A stretch of DNA of 51,694 nucleotides, from assembly GCA_938003855.1 (NCBI GenBank), contig CALKXD010000152.1:1-51694 (forward strand), written 5' to 3'. Under the pieces are notes generated by a model, which worked only from the letters and a program-made list of their open reading frames with translations, did no database searches and was not told where the DNA came from. Below, one piece after another: positions 38,508-50,293 of this stretch. Position numbers and translations under genes: made by a program. Each line of letters begins with the position of its first letter. The first letter of the stretch is position 1. This DNA comes from an uncultured Granulosicoccaceae bacterium. GTDB taxonomy: Bacteria; Pseudomonadota; Gammaproteobacteria; Granulosicoccales; Granulosicoccaceae.

Positions 38508-41333
38508 TCAGGTGAAATGGCGTGGCTCACCGGCGCCATCGACGTTTTCGACACAGCGGCCGCACAAATCCGGGTGCGCTTCGCTGCTACCGACGTCTGA
38601 GCGGTGATGCCAGCAGCGCGAGCACTTCGGGTGCTCTGATGCGCTGGCGTCGATCCATAATTCACCGTGTTCTAATTCTGCCTGAACCGCATTGTCCGGT
38701 TTGGTGTCCAGGGGATTCAGATGAGCATAGGAGGTGATCAGGACAAATCTGAGCTCATCATCAAGTTTACCGAGCAATTTGTGAATATCCTCGTCACAGT
38801 AAAGGGCAACTTCGGCATCCAGAGACGAGCCAATTTTTCCGTCTACCCTGAGCACTTCCAAGGCGCGTGACACCTCGACGCGCAGCTTAATGATGCGCCC
38901 CCATTCTTCGGTTGTTAGAAGAGCATTGGCCGGTAACGCCGGCAGTGCCTCGTAGTAGGTTTCGGTAAAGATAGTGTCACTGTGCTGACCGGGCAGTTGC
39001 TGCCATATTTCCTCTGCGGTGAAACTCAGAACCGGTGAGATCCATCGCGTCATGGCTTCTGCAATGTGGTACATGGCCGTTTGTGCTGATCGCCTGGCGT
39101 GGCTATCGGCCTGTGTGGTGTACTGGCGATCTTTGACGATATCAAGATAGAAGCCGCCAAGCTCAGTGGTACAGAAGTTATGCAATCGCTGATACACCGT
39201 GTGGAACTGATAGTGATCGAATGCTTCGCGGATTTCCTCCTGCAAACTTCCGGCGGTAGCGACCGCCCACTGATCGAGCGCCAGCAGTTTGTCTGCTTCA
39301 ACGATGTGCTCGGCGGGATCGAAGCCGTTCAGGTTAGCCAGTAGAAACCGCATGGTATTACGAATACGACGATACGAATCAGACATGCGGTTCAGGATTT
39401 CGTCAGAGACACTCATTTCGCCGCGATAGTCCGCCGAACATACCCACAAGCGGATGATATCTGCGCCAAGTGTTTTCATCACTTTTTGTGGTGCGATAAC
39501 GTTGCCGACAGACTTAGACATTTTTCTGCCCTGCTGATCGACGGTAAAGCCATGCGTCAACACCTGCTTGTAAGGGGCAATGCCGTTGATCGATACACTG
39601 GTGAGCAATGATGAGTGAAACCAGCCGCGATGCTGATCCGACCCCTCCAGATACATGTCTGCCGGATAAGCGTAGCCACGTTTCTGCAGTACATGTGAGT
39701 AAGTCGTGCCGGAATCAAACCAGACATCCAGTACATCGGTGGATTTTTCGTACTGATCTGCATCTGCGCCCAGGAAGTCCTCGGTGGTTAAATCGAACCA
39801 CGCTTGTATGCCGCCTTTTTCTATGTGCGTTGCGGCTTTTTCCAGTAGGTCCAGGCTGTCGGGGTGCATTTCGCCGCTTTCCTTGTGCACAAATAATGTG
39901 ATGGGGACGCCCCAGAAACGCTGTCTGGAGATACACCAGTCGGGGCGCTTGGCGATCATACCGTCGATGCGTGCTTCACCCCAGGCAGGTACCCAGCGCA
40001 CCGTCTTGATCGCCGCGAGCGAGTTTTCACGTAAGCCTTCTTTTTCCATGCTGACAAACCACTGCGGGGTTGCGCGAAAAATGATTGGCGTATTGGTTCT
40101 CCAGCAATGCGGGTAGCTGTGCAGAAAGGATTCACTCTTCAGTAATTTATGGTGCGTGGTAAGTTCATCGAGAATATTTTTTTCGACCTTGTAGACGTGC
40201 TGTCCGGCGAATTTTTCAACGTAACTTTCATACGCCCCCGTTGCCCCGACACTGTTTAACAGCCCCAGATCATATTTAATACCGGTATAGAAATCGTCGA
40301 CGCCGTGGTCCGGGGCCGTGTGTACAGCGCCTGTGCCCGCTTCGGTAGTAACGTAGTCAGCCAGCACCAATAGCGAGGTGCGTTCGTAGAACGGGTGTTG
40401 CAATAACTGACCTTCAAGTGCGGCCCCGTTGCATCGTGATATTTCGCGGTAGTCGCTGCACTCGTAGCGATTCATGCAAGTCTCGACCAGCTCTGCAGCA
40501 AACAAAATGGCCTCGGGCCCCTGACCCATGTCGCACTCGACAACAGCGTATTCGAGTTCAGGATGAACTGCGACGCCGAGGTTGCCGGGTAACGTCCAGG
40601 GGGTTGTGGTCCAGATGGCAACTGAAATCGGCAACTCTGTGCGGGTGCTGTTGCAGAGTTGATGAAATTCGGCGTTGTTGATTGCACTGAATTTCACGTC
40701 GACAGAGGTGGATTTTTTATCGTGGTATTCAACTTCCGCCTCGGCGAGGGCGGATCGTGCACCGATACTCCAGTACACCGGCTTTGTACCCTTGTAGACG
40801 TGTCCCTGCTTGATCATCTGGCCAAGTGAGCGGACGATTCCAGCCTCATTTTCATAAGCCATCGTCAGGTAGGGGTTGTCCCATTCGCCAAAAACCCCTA
40901 ACCGTTTGAAGTCTTCCCGCTGCCCTTGAATCTGCTGTTCGGCATACTCGCGGCAGCGTGCACGAAAGGTTGCTTCATCGATATCTTCACCGGGCTTGCC
41001 GATTTCGGATTCGACTTTGTTTTCGATGGGCAGCCCGTGGCAATCCCAGCCCGGCACATAGGGAGAATCGTATCCATCGAGTTGCTTGCTTTTGACGATC
41101 ATGTCTTTGATCACCTTATTAACCGCATGGCCGATATGGATGTCACCATTGGCATACGGGGGGCCGTCGTGCAGGATAAACTGCTTGTCGCGGCCGCCAG
41201 AGGCTTCACGAATCTTGTTGTAGATGCCCATTTTTTCCCATTTCGCCAACGTTTCAGGTTCGCGATTGGCCAGATTTCCACGCATTGGGAATTCTGTTTT
41301 CGGCAAATTCAAAGTATGTTTGTAGTTACTCAC
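38508..41333 (-). CDS. ileS: Isoleucyl-tRNA synthetase
   Basis: The 941-residue class I synthetase carries HIGH at 66-69 ([10 protein letters not shown]), the KMSKS loop near residue 603 ([10 protein letters not shown]), the editing domain in between, WDCHGLPIE and a C-terminal zinc-binding CSRCWHHR...CGRCVENV. Full-length bacterial type. It is in the murJ-ribF-ileS-lspA-ispH operon. I saw no convincing T-box or other leader element in the 76-bp gap after ribF, as expected for a gammaproteobacterium. Confidence 0.97.
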   Translation of the reverse strand: MSNYKHTLNLPKTEFPMRGNLANREPETLAKWEKMGIYNKIREASGGRDKQFILHDGPPYANGDIHIGHAVNKVIKDMIVKSKQLDGYDSPYVPGWDCHGLPIENKVESEIGKPGEDIDEATFRARCREYAEQQIQGQREDFKRLGVFGEWDNPYLTMAYENEAGIVRSLGQMIKQGHVYKGTKPVYWSIGARSALAEAEVEYHDKKSTSVDVKFSAINNAEFHQLCNSTRTELPISVAIWTTTPWTLPGNLGVAVHPELEYAVVECDMGQGPEAILFAAELVETCMNRYECSDYREISRCNGAALEGQLLQHPFYERTSLLVLADYVTTEAGTGAVHTAPDHGVDDFYTGIKYDLGLLNSVGATGAYESYVEKFAGQHVYKVEKNILDELTTHHKLLKSESFLHSYPHCWRTNTPIIFRATPQWFVSMEKEGLRENSLAAIKTVRWVPAWGEARIDGMIAKRPDWCISRQRFWGVPITLFVHKESGEMHPDSLDLLEKAATHIEKGGIQAWFDLTTEDFLGADADQYEKSTDVLDVWFDSGTTYSHVLQKRGYAYPADMYLEGSDQHRGWFHSSLLTSVSINGIAPYKQVLTHGFTVDQQGRKMSKSVGNVIAPQKVMKTLGADIIRLWVCSADYRGEMSVSDEILNRMSDSYRRIRNTMRFLLANLNGFDPAEHIVEADKLLALDQWAVATAGSLQEEIREAFDHYQFHTVYQRLHNFCTTELGGFYLDIVKDRQYTTQADSHARRSAQTAMYHIAEAMTRWISPVLSFTAEEIWQQLPGQHSDTIFTETYYEALPALPANALLTTEEWGRIIKLRVEVSRALEVLRVDGKIGSSLDAEVALYCDEDIHKLLGKLDDELRFVLITSYAHLNPLDTKPDNAVQAELEHGELWIDASASEHPKCSRCWHHRSDVGSSEAHPDLCGRCVENVDGAGEPRHFT

Positions 41334-41409
41334 CGTGAAATCTCAGTAGTGCATTCAGTATGTGTTCGATGCGGCTTAACTCTTCTTTGTCAGCTAGAGA
41401 AGCTTAGTA

Positions 41410-42351
41410 TCAGTTGTTGGCTTTAAACCAGTCTCTGGCTGATGCTTCATCCGAGGCAATTGCCCGGGTCAGGTCACCCAGTGACGCAAATTTTTTCTCA
41501 TCGCGAATCTTGTGTAAAAACTGCACGCGCAATCGCTTGCCATAGAGATCGCCTGCGTAGTCAAGCAGGTGTACTTCCAGTGTCACGCGAGTGCCATCGA
41601 CCGTGGGTTTGGCTCCCAGATTGGCAATGCCCGGCAGCGCATTGTCATTGCCGGTGTCCACGGTAACGGCGAAAACACCCCGCAACGGCGGGTTTGCTGC
41701 TTCGAGCGCGATGTTGGCTGTTGGAAATCCGATCGTCCGACCAAGTTGAGCACCCGTTTCGACTCTGCCTTGTAGAGCATAGTGCCTGCCGAGCAGAGTT
41801 GCAGCAGTGCCGAGCTCACCAGCCGCCAGTAACTGACGTATCCGTGTGCTGGAGACCCGCTCACCCTGGTAAAGGTAGGTGCTTGCCTGTTGTAAGGTAA
41901 ATCCGTAACGGTCACTAGCCTGCTTGAGCAGTTCGATATCCCCCCGGCGATTGCGGCCAAACTTGAAATCGTCGCCGACCAGCAGGTGCTTAACGTTAAG
42001 GCCGTCTATCAGCACCTGCTGAATGAAGTCGGATGCTTCGGTGCCGGCGAGTTGCTTGTTGAAGTTAAGCAGCAACAATTGCGGGAGTTCACAGGCCGCC
42101 AGCGCCCGGGATTTCTCACGTAAATGCATCAGCCGCGATGGGGCTTTTTCCGGCGCTACAAAATACTCGGCCGGAAGCGGCTCAAAGCTGATTACGCAGG
42201 CAGCGGTCTCGAGCTGCGACGCTGTGTCGCACACCGATCTAATGAGATGCTGATGGCCCAGGTGAACACCGTCAAAATTGCCGATGGTGGCAGCGACGCC
42301 CTGATGATGCTTGCGAATATTGTGCAGGCCGCGAATTAATTCCAAGTGCAA
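41410..42351 (-). CDS. ribF: Bifunctional riboflavin kinase / FAD synthetase
   Basis: The 313-residue protein makes FMN and then FAD. The N-terminal adenylyltransferase half begins IGNFDGVHLGHQHLI, and the C-terminal flavokinase half carries GRTIGFPTANIALE and a conserved VHLLDYAGDLYGK. The frame starts nine bases after the murJ stop, so the two are cotranscribed. ileS follows after 76 bp. Confidence 0.96.
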   Translation of the reverse strand: MHLELIRGLHNIRKHHQGVAATIGNFDGVHLGHQHLIRSVCDTASQLETAACVISFEPLPAEYFVAPEKAPSRLMHLREKSRALAACELPQLLLLNFNKQLAGTEASDFIQQVLIDGLNVKHLLVGDDFKFGRNRRGDIELLKQASDRYGFTLQQASTYLYQGERVSSTRIRQLLAAGELGTAATLLGRHYALQGRVETGAQLGRTIGFPTANIALEAANPPLRGVFAVTVDTGNDNALPGIANLGAKPTVDGTRVTLEVHLLDYAGDLYGKRLRVQFLHKIRDEKKFASLGDLTRAIASDEASARDWFKANN

Positions 42352-42360
42352 GAGGTCCGG

Positions 42361-43965
42361 TTAATGCGTTCTAGCTTTGCCGCGGTGATGATTCACCGTC
42401 AGGTCGTTGGGGCGCACACCCAAAGCAGCCAGGGTGCAACAGTAAACTGTAACAGCAACGCTAATTATACCGATTAACTGAATGGCACGCTGAATTGCCT
42501 GCATTGCCAGCCAGTGGGAGGTATCCGGTGTGATCATCGCGATGGTGATCGTCATAACCACGGTCGCCACAACGGCACGACCGATGATGCCAGCGGTACT
42601 CTGGCTGCAGTGATAGGCGTCTTCAAGGCGCAGCTGCCGATAGAGCATAAAGGCTTGTTGATTGGCAGATAAAGCGGTTGCCAGGGCGAGTCCTGTATGG
42701 GCGGCCGGTAGCGCCAGTGCCAGCATACTGCCAACCAGTACAACGTTGTAAACCATATTGCTTATCATTGCGATTATACCGATGCGTACCGGGGTTTTGG
42801 TGTTCTGGCGTGCAAAAAAACCGGGTGCAAGAATCTTGATGACGATAAAGCCGGGCAGCGCCAGCGAGTAGGCGCACAAGCTGTACGTCGACATTTGAAT
42901 GTCTTCCGCGCTGAACTCACCATAGCCAAACAGCGTGGTAAGTATCTGGCTGGCCAACAGAAACAGACCTGCAGCACAGGGTAGTGCGATCAGCATGCCC
43001 AGCCGCAAACCCCAATCGAGGGTCCGGGTAAATTCATCCTGCTGCTCTTGCGCGTGTATTGAGGACAGGCGCGGTAGCAAGACGGTGGCGATGGCAATCC
43101 CGAATACCCCCAATGGAAATTCCACCAGCCGATCGGCGTAGTAGAGCCAGCTGACACTTCCGGCGACCAGAAAGGAGGCAATGATGGTATCGAGCAGCAG
43201 GTTTATCTGTGCCACCGAAGATCCGACAATCGCGGGCAGCATCAGCCGCAGTATTTTATTCACACCGCTGTCGCGCCAGCCCCATCGCGGCAGCACCAGT
43301 AACCCGAGTCTGTGGAGCGATGGGATTTGAAACAGCAACTGGATGACGCCGGCTGCAAATACCCCCCATGCCAGGGCGATGATTGACTCATCGAAAAACT
43401 GCGTGCCCCAGAGTGCTGCAGTGATGAGGCTGATGTTCAGAAACACCGGGGTTAAGGCCGGTACGGCAAAGCGCTGGAACGAATTGAGTATTCCCGCAGC
43501 GTAGGCAACCAGTGAGATAAAAAATAAATAGGGGAAGGTAATCCGCAGCATCTGAATGGTCAGTTGCTGACGCTCGCCGCCGGACTCGAAACCCGGCGCA
43601 AACAGGCTCACCACCTGCGGTGCAAACAAAGAGCCTGCAATAGCGATCAGTAGCAGAATCAGTCCCAGTGTGCCGCTGACCCTTGCGGCCAGGTCGATCA
43701 TGTCCTGGCGGCTTCGAGTCTCCTTGTATTCAGTGAACACTGGCACGAAAGCCTGCGCAAATGCGCCTTCGGCAAACAACCGTCTCAGAAAATTGGGGAT
43801 TTTGAAGGCGACAAAAAAGGCATCGGTCATCGGACCGGCACCCAGAAAAATGGCAAATACCTGATCGCGCACAAAGCCCAGCACCCGGGAAATCATCGTC
43901 ATGCCGCTGACGATGCTGCCGGATCGCATCAGACTTGTTCGTTGGCCGGGTTTCTGAGTGCTCAC
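42361..43965 (-). CDS. murJ: Lipid II flippase MurJ
   Basis: The 534-residue MOP-superfamily protein has about 14 transmembrane segments and flips lipid II across the inner membrane for peptidoglycan synthesis. Landmarks include SGMTMISRVLGFVRDQVFA, an early membrane-embedded Arg-rich region, FRRLFAEGAFAQAFVPVF and PLGVFGIAIATVLLP. It heads the minus-strand group, divergent from rpsT across about 130 bp. Confidence 0.96.
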   Translation of the reverse strand: MSTQKPGQRTSLMRSGSIVSGMTMISRVLGFVRDQVFAIFLGAGPMTDAFFVAFKIPNFLRRLFAEGAFAQAFVPVFTEYKETRSRQDMIDLAARVSGTLGLILLLIAIAGSLFAPQVVSLFAPGFESGGERQQLTIQMLRITFPYLFFISLVAYAAGILNSFQRFAVPALTPVFLNISLITAALWGTQFFDESIIALAWGVFAAGVIQLLFQIPSLHRLGLLVLPRWGWRDSGVNKILRLMLPAIVGSSVAQINLLLDTIIASFLVAGSVSWLYYADRLVEFPLGVFGIAIATVLLPRLSSIHAQEQQDEFTRTLDWGLRLGMLIALPCAAGLFLLASQILTTLFGYGEFSAEDIQMSTYSLCAYSLALPGFIVIKILAPGFFARQNTKTPVRIGIIAMISNMVYNVVLVGSMLALALPAAHTGLALATALSANQQAFMLYRQLRLEDAYHCSQSTAGIIGRAVVATVVMTITIAMITPDTSHWLAMQAIQRAIQLIGIISVAVTVYCCTLAALGVRPNDLTVNHHRGKARTH

Positions 43966-44023
43966 GGGGCGGACACGGGATCACGACCAGTACAGGCCGG
44001 GGATAAAAACATGACAGGGCTGG

Positions 44024-44052
44024 TTGACAATGAATGGGTCACAAACGATACT
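44024..44052 (+). promoter_or_regulatory. Sigma70 promoter for rpsT
   Basis: Perfect -35 TTGACA (44024-44029), exactly 17 bp spacer, then GATACT (44047-44052; 4 of 6 to consensus). Transcription would start around 44059, about 34 nt before the TTG start of rpsT and upstream of its Shine-Dalgarno sequence at 44082-44086. Confidence 0.7.
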
Positions 44053-44092
44053 AGCGAGTTAGCTTTTGAAATTGTTTATCTAGGAGAATGAG

Positions 44093-44353
44093 TTGGCCAA
44101 CTCGCCGCAAGCCAAAAAACGTGCCCGTCAAGCTGAGAATCATCGTACCCGCAACGCTGGTATGCGGTCTATGATGCGCACACACGTTAAAAAAGTTGTT
44201 TACGCAATTGAGGCGGGTGACAAAGAAGCCGCTCAGAATGCTTATAAAGATGTGGTTCCAGTGCTCGATAGCATGGCGCGAAAAGGCCTGGTACATAAAA
44301 ACAAGGCTGCCCGGCACAAGAGCCGTTTGAACCAGCAAATAAGAGCTCTTTGA
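44093..44353 (+). CDS. rpsT: Ribosomal protein S20
   Basis: The 86-residue basic helical protein begins [15 protein letters not shown], the standard S20 opening, and binds 16S rRNA in the small subunit. Translation starts at a TTG, six bases after a strong AGGAG (44082-44086). The Escherichia coli rpsT gene also uses a UUG start, which contributes to its autoregulation, so the unusual codon is probably conserved for function. The gene is alone between divergent murJ and convergent proB, with its own promoter at 44024-44052. Confidence 0.97.
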   Translation: MANSPQAKKRARQAENHRTRNAGMRSMMRTHVKKVVYAIEAGDKEAAQNAYKDVVPVLDSMARKGLVHKNKAARHKSRLNQQIRAL

Positions 44354-44387
44354 TCCATTTCGAGCGCATTGACAGCGACTGAGCATC

Positions 44388-46729
<2,342 letters not shown>

Positions 46730-46987
46730 TTACGCGTCGACAATACTGACAAATTTGCGGTTTTTCGGGCCGCCAGTATGGAATTTCACAAATCCATTCG
46801 CTTTGGCGAACAATGTGTGGTCCTTGCCAACGCCCACGTTCGCGCCTGCGTGCACCTTGGTGCCTCGCTGACGAATAAGGATATTGCCGGCAAGTACTGC
46901 CTCGCCACCATATTTCTTTACGCCCAGTCGCTTGGAGACTGAATCGCGACCGTTACGTGTACTACCACCAGCTTTTTTATGTGCCAT
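46730..46987 (-). CDS. rpmA: Ribosomal protein L27
   Basis: The 85-residue basic protein begins [16 protein letters not shown], the standard L27 opening whose N-terminal tail reaches the peptidyl transferase centre, and contains [20 protein letters not shown]. There is no Firmicutes-style cleavable N-terminal extension. AGGA precedes the ATG by nine bases. The L21 gene that nearly always stands just upstream is absent here. Confidence 0.97.
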   Translation of the reverse strand: MAHKKAGGSTRNGRDSVSKRLGVKKYGGEAVLAGNILIRQRGTKVHAGANVGVGKDHTLFAKANGFVKFHTGGPKNRKFVSIVDA

Positions 46988-47359
46988 TGAATCGATTCCT
47001 GTGACCGGGCAGTTTGCCGGTTAAAACATGACGTGCTCTGACGCCATACTGATAATTAAACAATATTAGGTTTACACCAAAACTTTGTGCCAACAACGCG
47101 GCCAAAGCCAATATACTGTTGCGCCCGATACTCGCAGGTTGCAGTATTGACGTGTTATTGAATCTGCGACAAACGAAACGGCGTAACAGAGTCTGTTTGC
47201 CATGACTGATGTATTTCGAAACACGCAGAAAGCCCTATATGATAGAACGCCCCCAATCATGAGTCAATCGTTTGATCCCGCAATTGCCGCTGTATTCCAA
47301 TTGAATATGCCCTGGTTTCATCCGGGTGGCGCGCCATTTCGACATGGCGACAATCCTCT
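46988..47359. other. Divergent region rpmA / ispB lacking rplU
   Basis: In gammaproteobacteria the slot between ispB and rpmA normally holds rplU (L21, about 103 residues). All frames here lack the L21 opening or any basic 100-residue product. The only frame on the minus strand (47072-47260) encodes a Cys/Trp-containing, non-ribosomal-looking peptide. What is present is a minus-strand promoter (47239-47267) and a leader of about 245 nt up to the rpmA ATG, with one weak stem near 47010. No tRNA or other RNA gene was recognised. Confidence 0.7.
47239..47267 (-). promoter_or_regulatory. Near-consensus sigma70 promoter for rpmA
   Basis: On the minus strand TTGACT (47262-47267; 5 of 6), a 17-bp spacer and TATCAT (47239-47244; 5 of 6) form a strong promoter. 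Transcription would begin near 47232 and give rpmA a leader of about 245 nt. Confidence 0.75.
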
Positions 47360-48349
47360 ATGACCGCCAACAGAATTGATGAACTGACAAACCTGCAGAT
47401 GCAAGGAGTCAACCAGAAAATCGAGCTGGCGCTTCGATCCGATGTTGCGCTGATCAGTCAGATGGGGGCGTACATCATCGGGGCGGGTGGCAAGCGCTTG
47501 CGCCCCCGGCTGGTGCTCATTTCAGCGCTGGCGCACGATTACCGGGGCGAGCATCACCAGAATGTTGCGGCGATCATCGAATTTATTCACACCGCAACGC
47601 TCCTGCATGACGATGTCGTCGATTCCAGCGCTATGCGCCGCGGCCAGGACACTGCAAACGCGGTATGGGGCAACGAGGCAGCTGTGCTGGTAGGAGATTT
47701 CCTCTATTCGCGTGCCTTCGAAATGATGGTCGAAGTGGGGCAGATGCGGGTGATGGAAATATTGTCAGCCGCTACCAATACCATTGCAGCCGGCGAAGTG
47801 ATGCAGTTGCTCAACATCGGTGAAGTCGATGTCTCAGTCGAGCGCTACATGGAAGTCATCGGTGCAAAAACCGCCAAGTTGTTCGAGGCGGCAACTCAGC
47901 TTGGTGCAGTATTGGCGAATGTAGATTCTGACACCGAGCGCGCGATGGCCGGCTATGGCTCTCATTTGGGAATCGCATTTCAATTGATTGACGATGCACT
48001 TGACTACACCGCAGACAGTGCGGAGTTGGGTAAAAACTGCGGGGATGATCTTGCCGAGGGCAAGCCGACGTTGCCACTGATCTATGCCATGCAGGACGGT
48101 GACGAACAGACACGTCAGTTAGTCCGCCAGGCGCTGAGTGACGGTGCTGAAAATAGTCGGGAAGACAATGGTGAGCGGTTGCAGATGATTGTCGGTCTTG
48201 TGATTAAATCAGGTTCGATAGAACGCACTTACGAACAAGCACAAAGTCATGTGGATGCCGCGATTGAGTGCATTGAGCCGCTGTCAGATAGTATCTATAA
48301 GCAGGGATTAATCGATATTGCCCAGCGATCGGTCGCGCGTCGTTCCTGA
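47360..48349 (+). CDS. ispB: Octaprenyl (polyprenyl) diphosphate synthase
   Basis: The 329-residue trans-prenyltransferase makes the ubiquinone side chain. The first Asp-rich motif LLHDDVVDSSAMRRG has DDVVD at 84-88, and the second LIDDALDYTAD has DDALD at 211-215. GGKRLRPRLVL marks the IPP-binding region. Its product feeds UbiA at 18.2 kb. It diverges from rpmA. Chain length cannot be read directly but the family and genome context favour octaprenyl. Confidence 0.95.
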   Translation: MTANRIDELTNLQMQGVNQKIELALRSDVALISQMGAYIIGAGGKRLRPRLVLISALAHDYRGEHHQNVAAIIEFIHTATLLHDDVVDSSAMRRGQDTANAVWGNEAAVLVGDFLYSRAFEMMVEVGQMRVMEILSAATNTIAAGEVMQLLNIGEVDVSVERYMEVIGAKTAKLFEAATQLGAVLANVDSDTERAMAGYGSHLGIAFQLIDDALDYTADSAELGKNCGDDLAEGKPTLPLIYAMQDGDEQTRQLVRQALSDGAENSREDNGERLQMIVGLVIKSGSIERTYEQAQSHVDAAIECIEPLSDSIYKQGLIDIAQRSVARRS

Positions 48350-48415
48350 CTGGTTGGTGGTCTGGCGGTTGTCAGTCGAGGTCATAAAGCCCCCGCCGGA
48401 GTGCTATTACCGGCA

Positions 48416-50092
48416 CTACCCCCAGTGCTTGCGGCGGGTGTGATTGGACCTGCTGATCGCCCCGAGGACAAGTAACAGCACAAACAGCGGTTGCAATGCA
48501 ACGCTGCCGCCACCAGAGCCACCACCGGTACTGCCCGCTGACGCTGGTGGTGTATTGGAACTGCCAGAGTCATCATTCGTGGCAATCACCAGCGTATCGG
48601 GCGTCTCTTCGGTGGCCGCGATAACAATCTCTGCGCTGTTGTTGACTGGTTGCGGGTCGATAAATGCTATCGCCTCAATTGTCGCTGCGATGTTTTTTTC
48701 GTCAGTGCCTTCGGGTTGCAGAGTAAAAGACAATTTGAAGCTCTCGCCGGCTTCAGTCGCTGGCACCGCGCACTCGAGCAGTGTTGCCGCTTCGATTTCG
48801 CAAAATGCAGGGGCAGCGGCAATCGAGGTATTTTTGAGTTCCACCTTGAGCAGCATTTCCGGGAAGGCCCGGTATTGATCGGTGTTGGTGATAACGGCGG
48901 TGAACGTGTCGGTGCCTTCGAGGGCAAGCGTCAAGCCAGCATCGATTGCATCGATCAGGCAGCTGCCGTAGTGCAGGCCCTGGTTAATGGCGTCTTTGCT
49001 GCAGGTTGAGAAATCTTCGGTGGTGGTGGCGCTGATATGTGAATACATAAGTTGGTCTGTGCTGCCCTTGCACAGGTCGGTTTCGTCGTCATGCAGCGCA
49101 CCGAGATTGTGTCCGATCTCGTGCGCCGTCAGTAGTACCGGGTAGCGAAACGGCAGGGACACGCTGACGTCGTAGCCGTCTGTCCGACAGGCCGAGCCGA
49201 TGTAGGCCAGCCCGACAGAATCATCGCTCGGGGTGGCACCGGTGAATAAATGCACCAGGCTTAGCTCTGGCTCGAGTAAATCGGTACCAAAGCGATAGTC
49301 ACGAAATCGGGCCAGATTTTCTTCCAGTGGAACATTTGCCAGATTCAGTGTTTCGTTGTCTGTGATTATGATTGCATGCTCGACTTTCAGTGCCAGGCCG
49401 AATTTCTCCCGGTACAAACCGTCCACGGAGTTGATTGTTGAGATTGCGTTGTTGAGGCCGCGACCACCGTGGGCTTCGTCATAGAGGTTATCGACCACGA
49501 TAGCAATACTGGCAACGCGCGTAACCGCGCCGGGTTTGTTGGCGAGGTCATTGTTGATGTCGATTTCAACTACTTCGCGTATTTTGCGATTTTGATCATA
49601 GAGGTCCCGGTGCGGCGTGGGGGGGTACACCAGGGTGTCGACCGAGGTGATCGCATGCAGAGCCTTGCGTATTTGCGAGCGGCTCGGCAGCAGGCCACGG
49701 CTGGAGTTAATGTAGTACCGCTCTTTGCCAATGTCGATGATGCCATCGACCAGGCCGTCTTGTATGGCGATGCGAACCCAGGAACCGGGGATGTCTTCAA
49801 CCACACCCTCGTAGGCCAGTTGCGGGACATTGCCAGCAGTCTCAACGGGCTTGCCTGTCGTGTCGGTGATGATTAGATTCTGGAAAGCGGTGCTGTGATT
49901 CAGCAGAAGATTTTCCGCGCGATTGCCGAGCATCAGGGTGGTGCGATAGGCGTAGTCGCCATACTGCAGCCACTCTTGCTGCATCACTGTTACGTCGAAT
50001 ATTTCTTCAGATTGAACGGGCCGAATCAGCGAGAACAGCAGCAGGAAAATCGTTACCACTGCCTCGCACGCCCTGCTTCTGACGAGTATCAT
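48416..50092 (-). CDS. Secreted metzincin metalloprotease with GlyGly-CTERM-like tail
   Basis: The 558-residue protein has a Sec signal peptide (AVVTIFLLLFSLIRP, cleavage near QSEE), a prodomain-like N-terminal region, and a reprolysin/ADAM-type (M12B-like) catalytic domain with the zinc motif HEIGHNLGALHDD near residue 322 followed by a short Cys-containing segment and a Met-turn-like LMYS. A DUF11-like beta-sandwich follows. The C-terminus is GSTGGGSGGGS, a hydrophobic helix, and a basic tail, the plan of GlyGly-CTERM signals processed by rhombosortase for release by type II secretion. It is alone on its strand, convergent with ispB. Confidence 0.88.
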   Translation of the reverse strand: MILVRSRACEAVVTIFLLLFSLIRPVQSEEIFDVTVMQQEWLQYGDYAYRTTLMLGNRAENLLLNHSTAFQNLIITDTTGKPVETAGNVPQLAYEGVVEDIPGSWVRIAIQDGLVDGIIDIGKERYYINSSRGLLPSRSQIRKALHAITSVDTLVYPPTPHRDLYDQNRKIREVVEIDINNDLANKPGAVTRVASIAIVVDNLYDEAHGGRGLNNAISTINSVDGLYREKFGLALKVEHAIIITDNETLNLANVPLEENLARFRDYRFGTDLLEPELSLVHLFTGATPSDDSVGLAYIGSACRTDGYDVSVSLPFRYPVLLTAHEIGHNLGALHDDETDLCKGSTDQLMYSHISATTTEDFSTCSKDAINQGLHYGSCLIDAIDAGLTLALEGTDTFTAVITNTDQYRAFPEMLLKVELKNTSIAAAPAFCEIEAATLLECAVPATEAGESFKLSFTLQPEGTDEKNIAATIEAIAFIDPQPVNNSAEIVIAATEETPDTLVIATNDDSGSSNTPPASAGSTGGGSGGGSVALQPLFVLLLVLGAISRSNHTRRKHWG

Positions 50093-50230
50093 TTCTAGTA
50101 CACCGGTATCTGTGACCTATTTGTCGCCCGTCCATGTGTCTTTGCTGAAGCTTCTTTTGATGGACTGCAAAAGCGACACGCGTCGCTTAATGGTAACAAC
50201 ATATTGACTTTTAGGAAGTTAAAAAATAAA

Positions 50231-50260
50231 AAAACCCGCACCGTTGCTGGTGCGGGTTTT
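50231..50260 (-). terminator. Intrinsic terminator after the repeat lipoprotein gene
   Basis: AAAACCCGCACC (50231-50242) and GGTGCGGGTTTT (50249-50260) pair perfectly over 12 bp around a 6-base loop. On the minus strand the stem runs into TTTATTTTTT, 33 bp past the lipoprotein stop. Confidence 0.9.
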
Positions 50261-50293
50261 CTGACAACTAATTGCCACTACATGTAGTGGGTG

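Noticed and set aside
47072-47260. 62-residue minus-strand frame upstream of rpmA, considered as an L21 remnant
   Set aside because: No L21 motif and Cys/Trp-rich composition; it lies inside the leader of rpmA.
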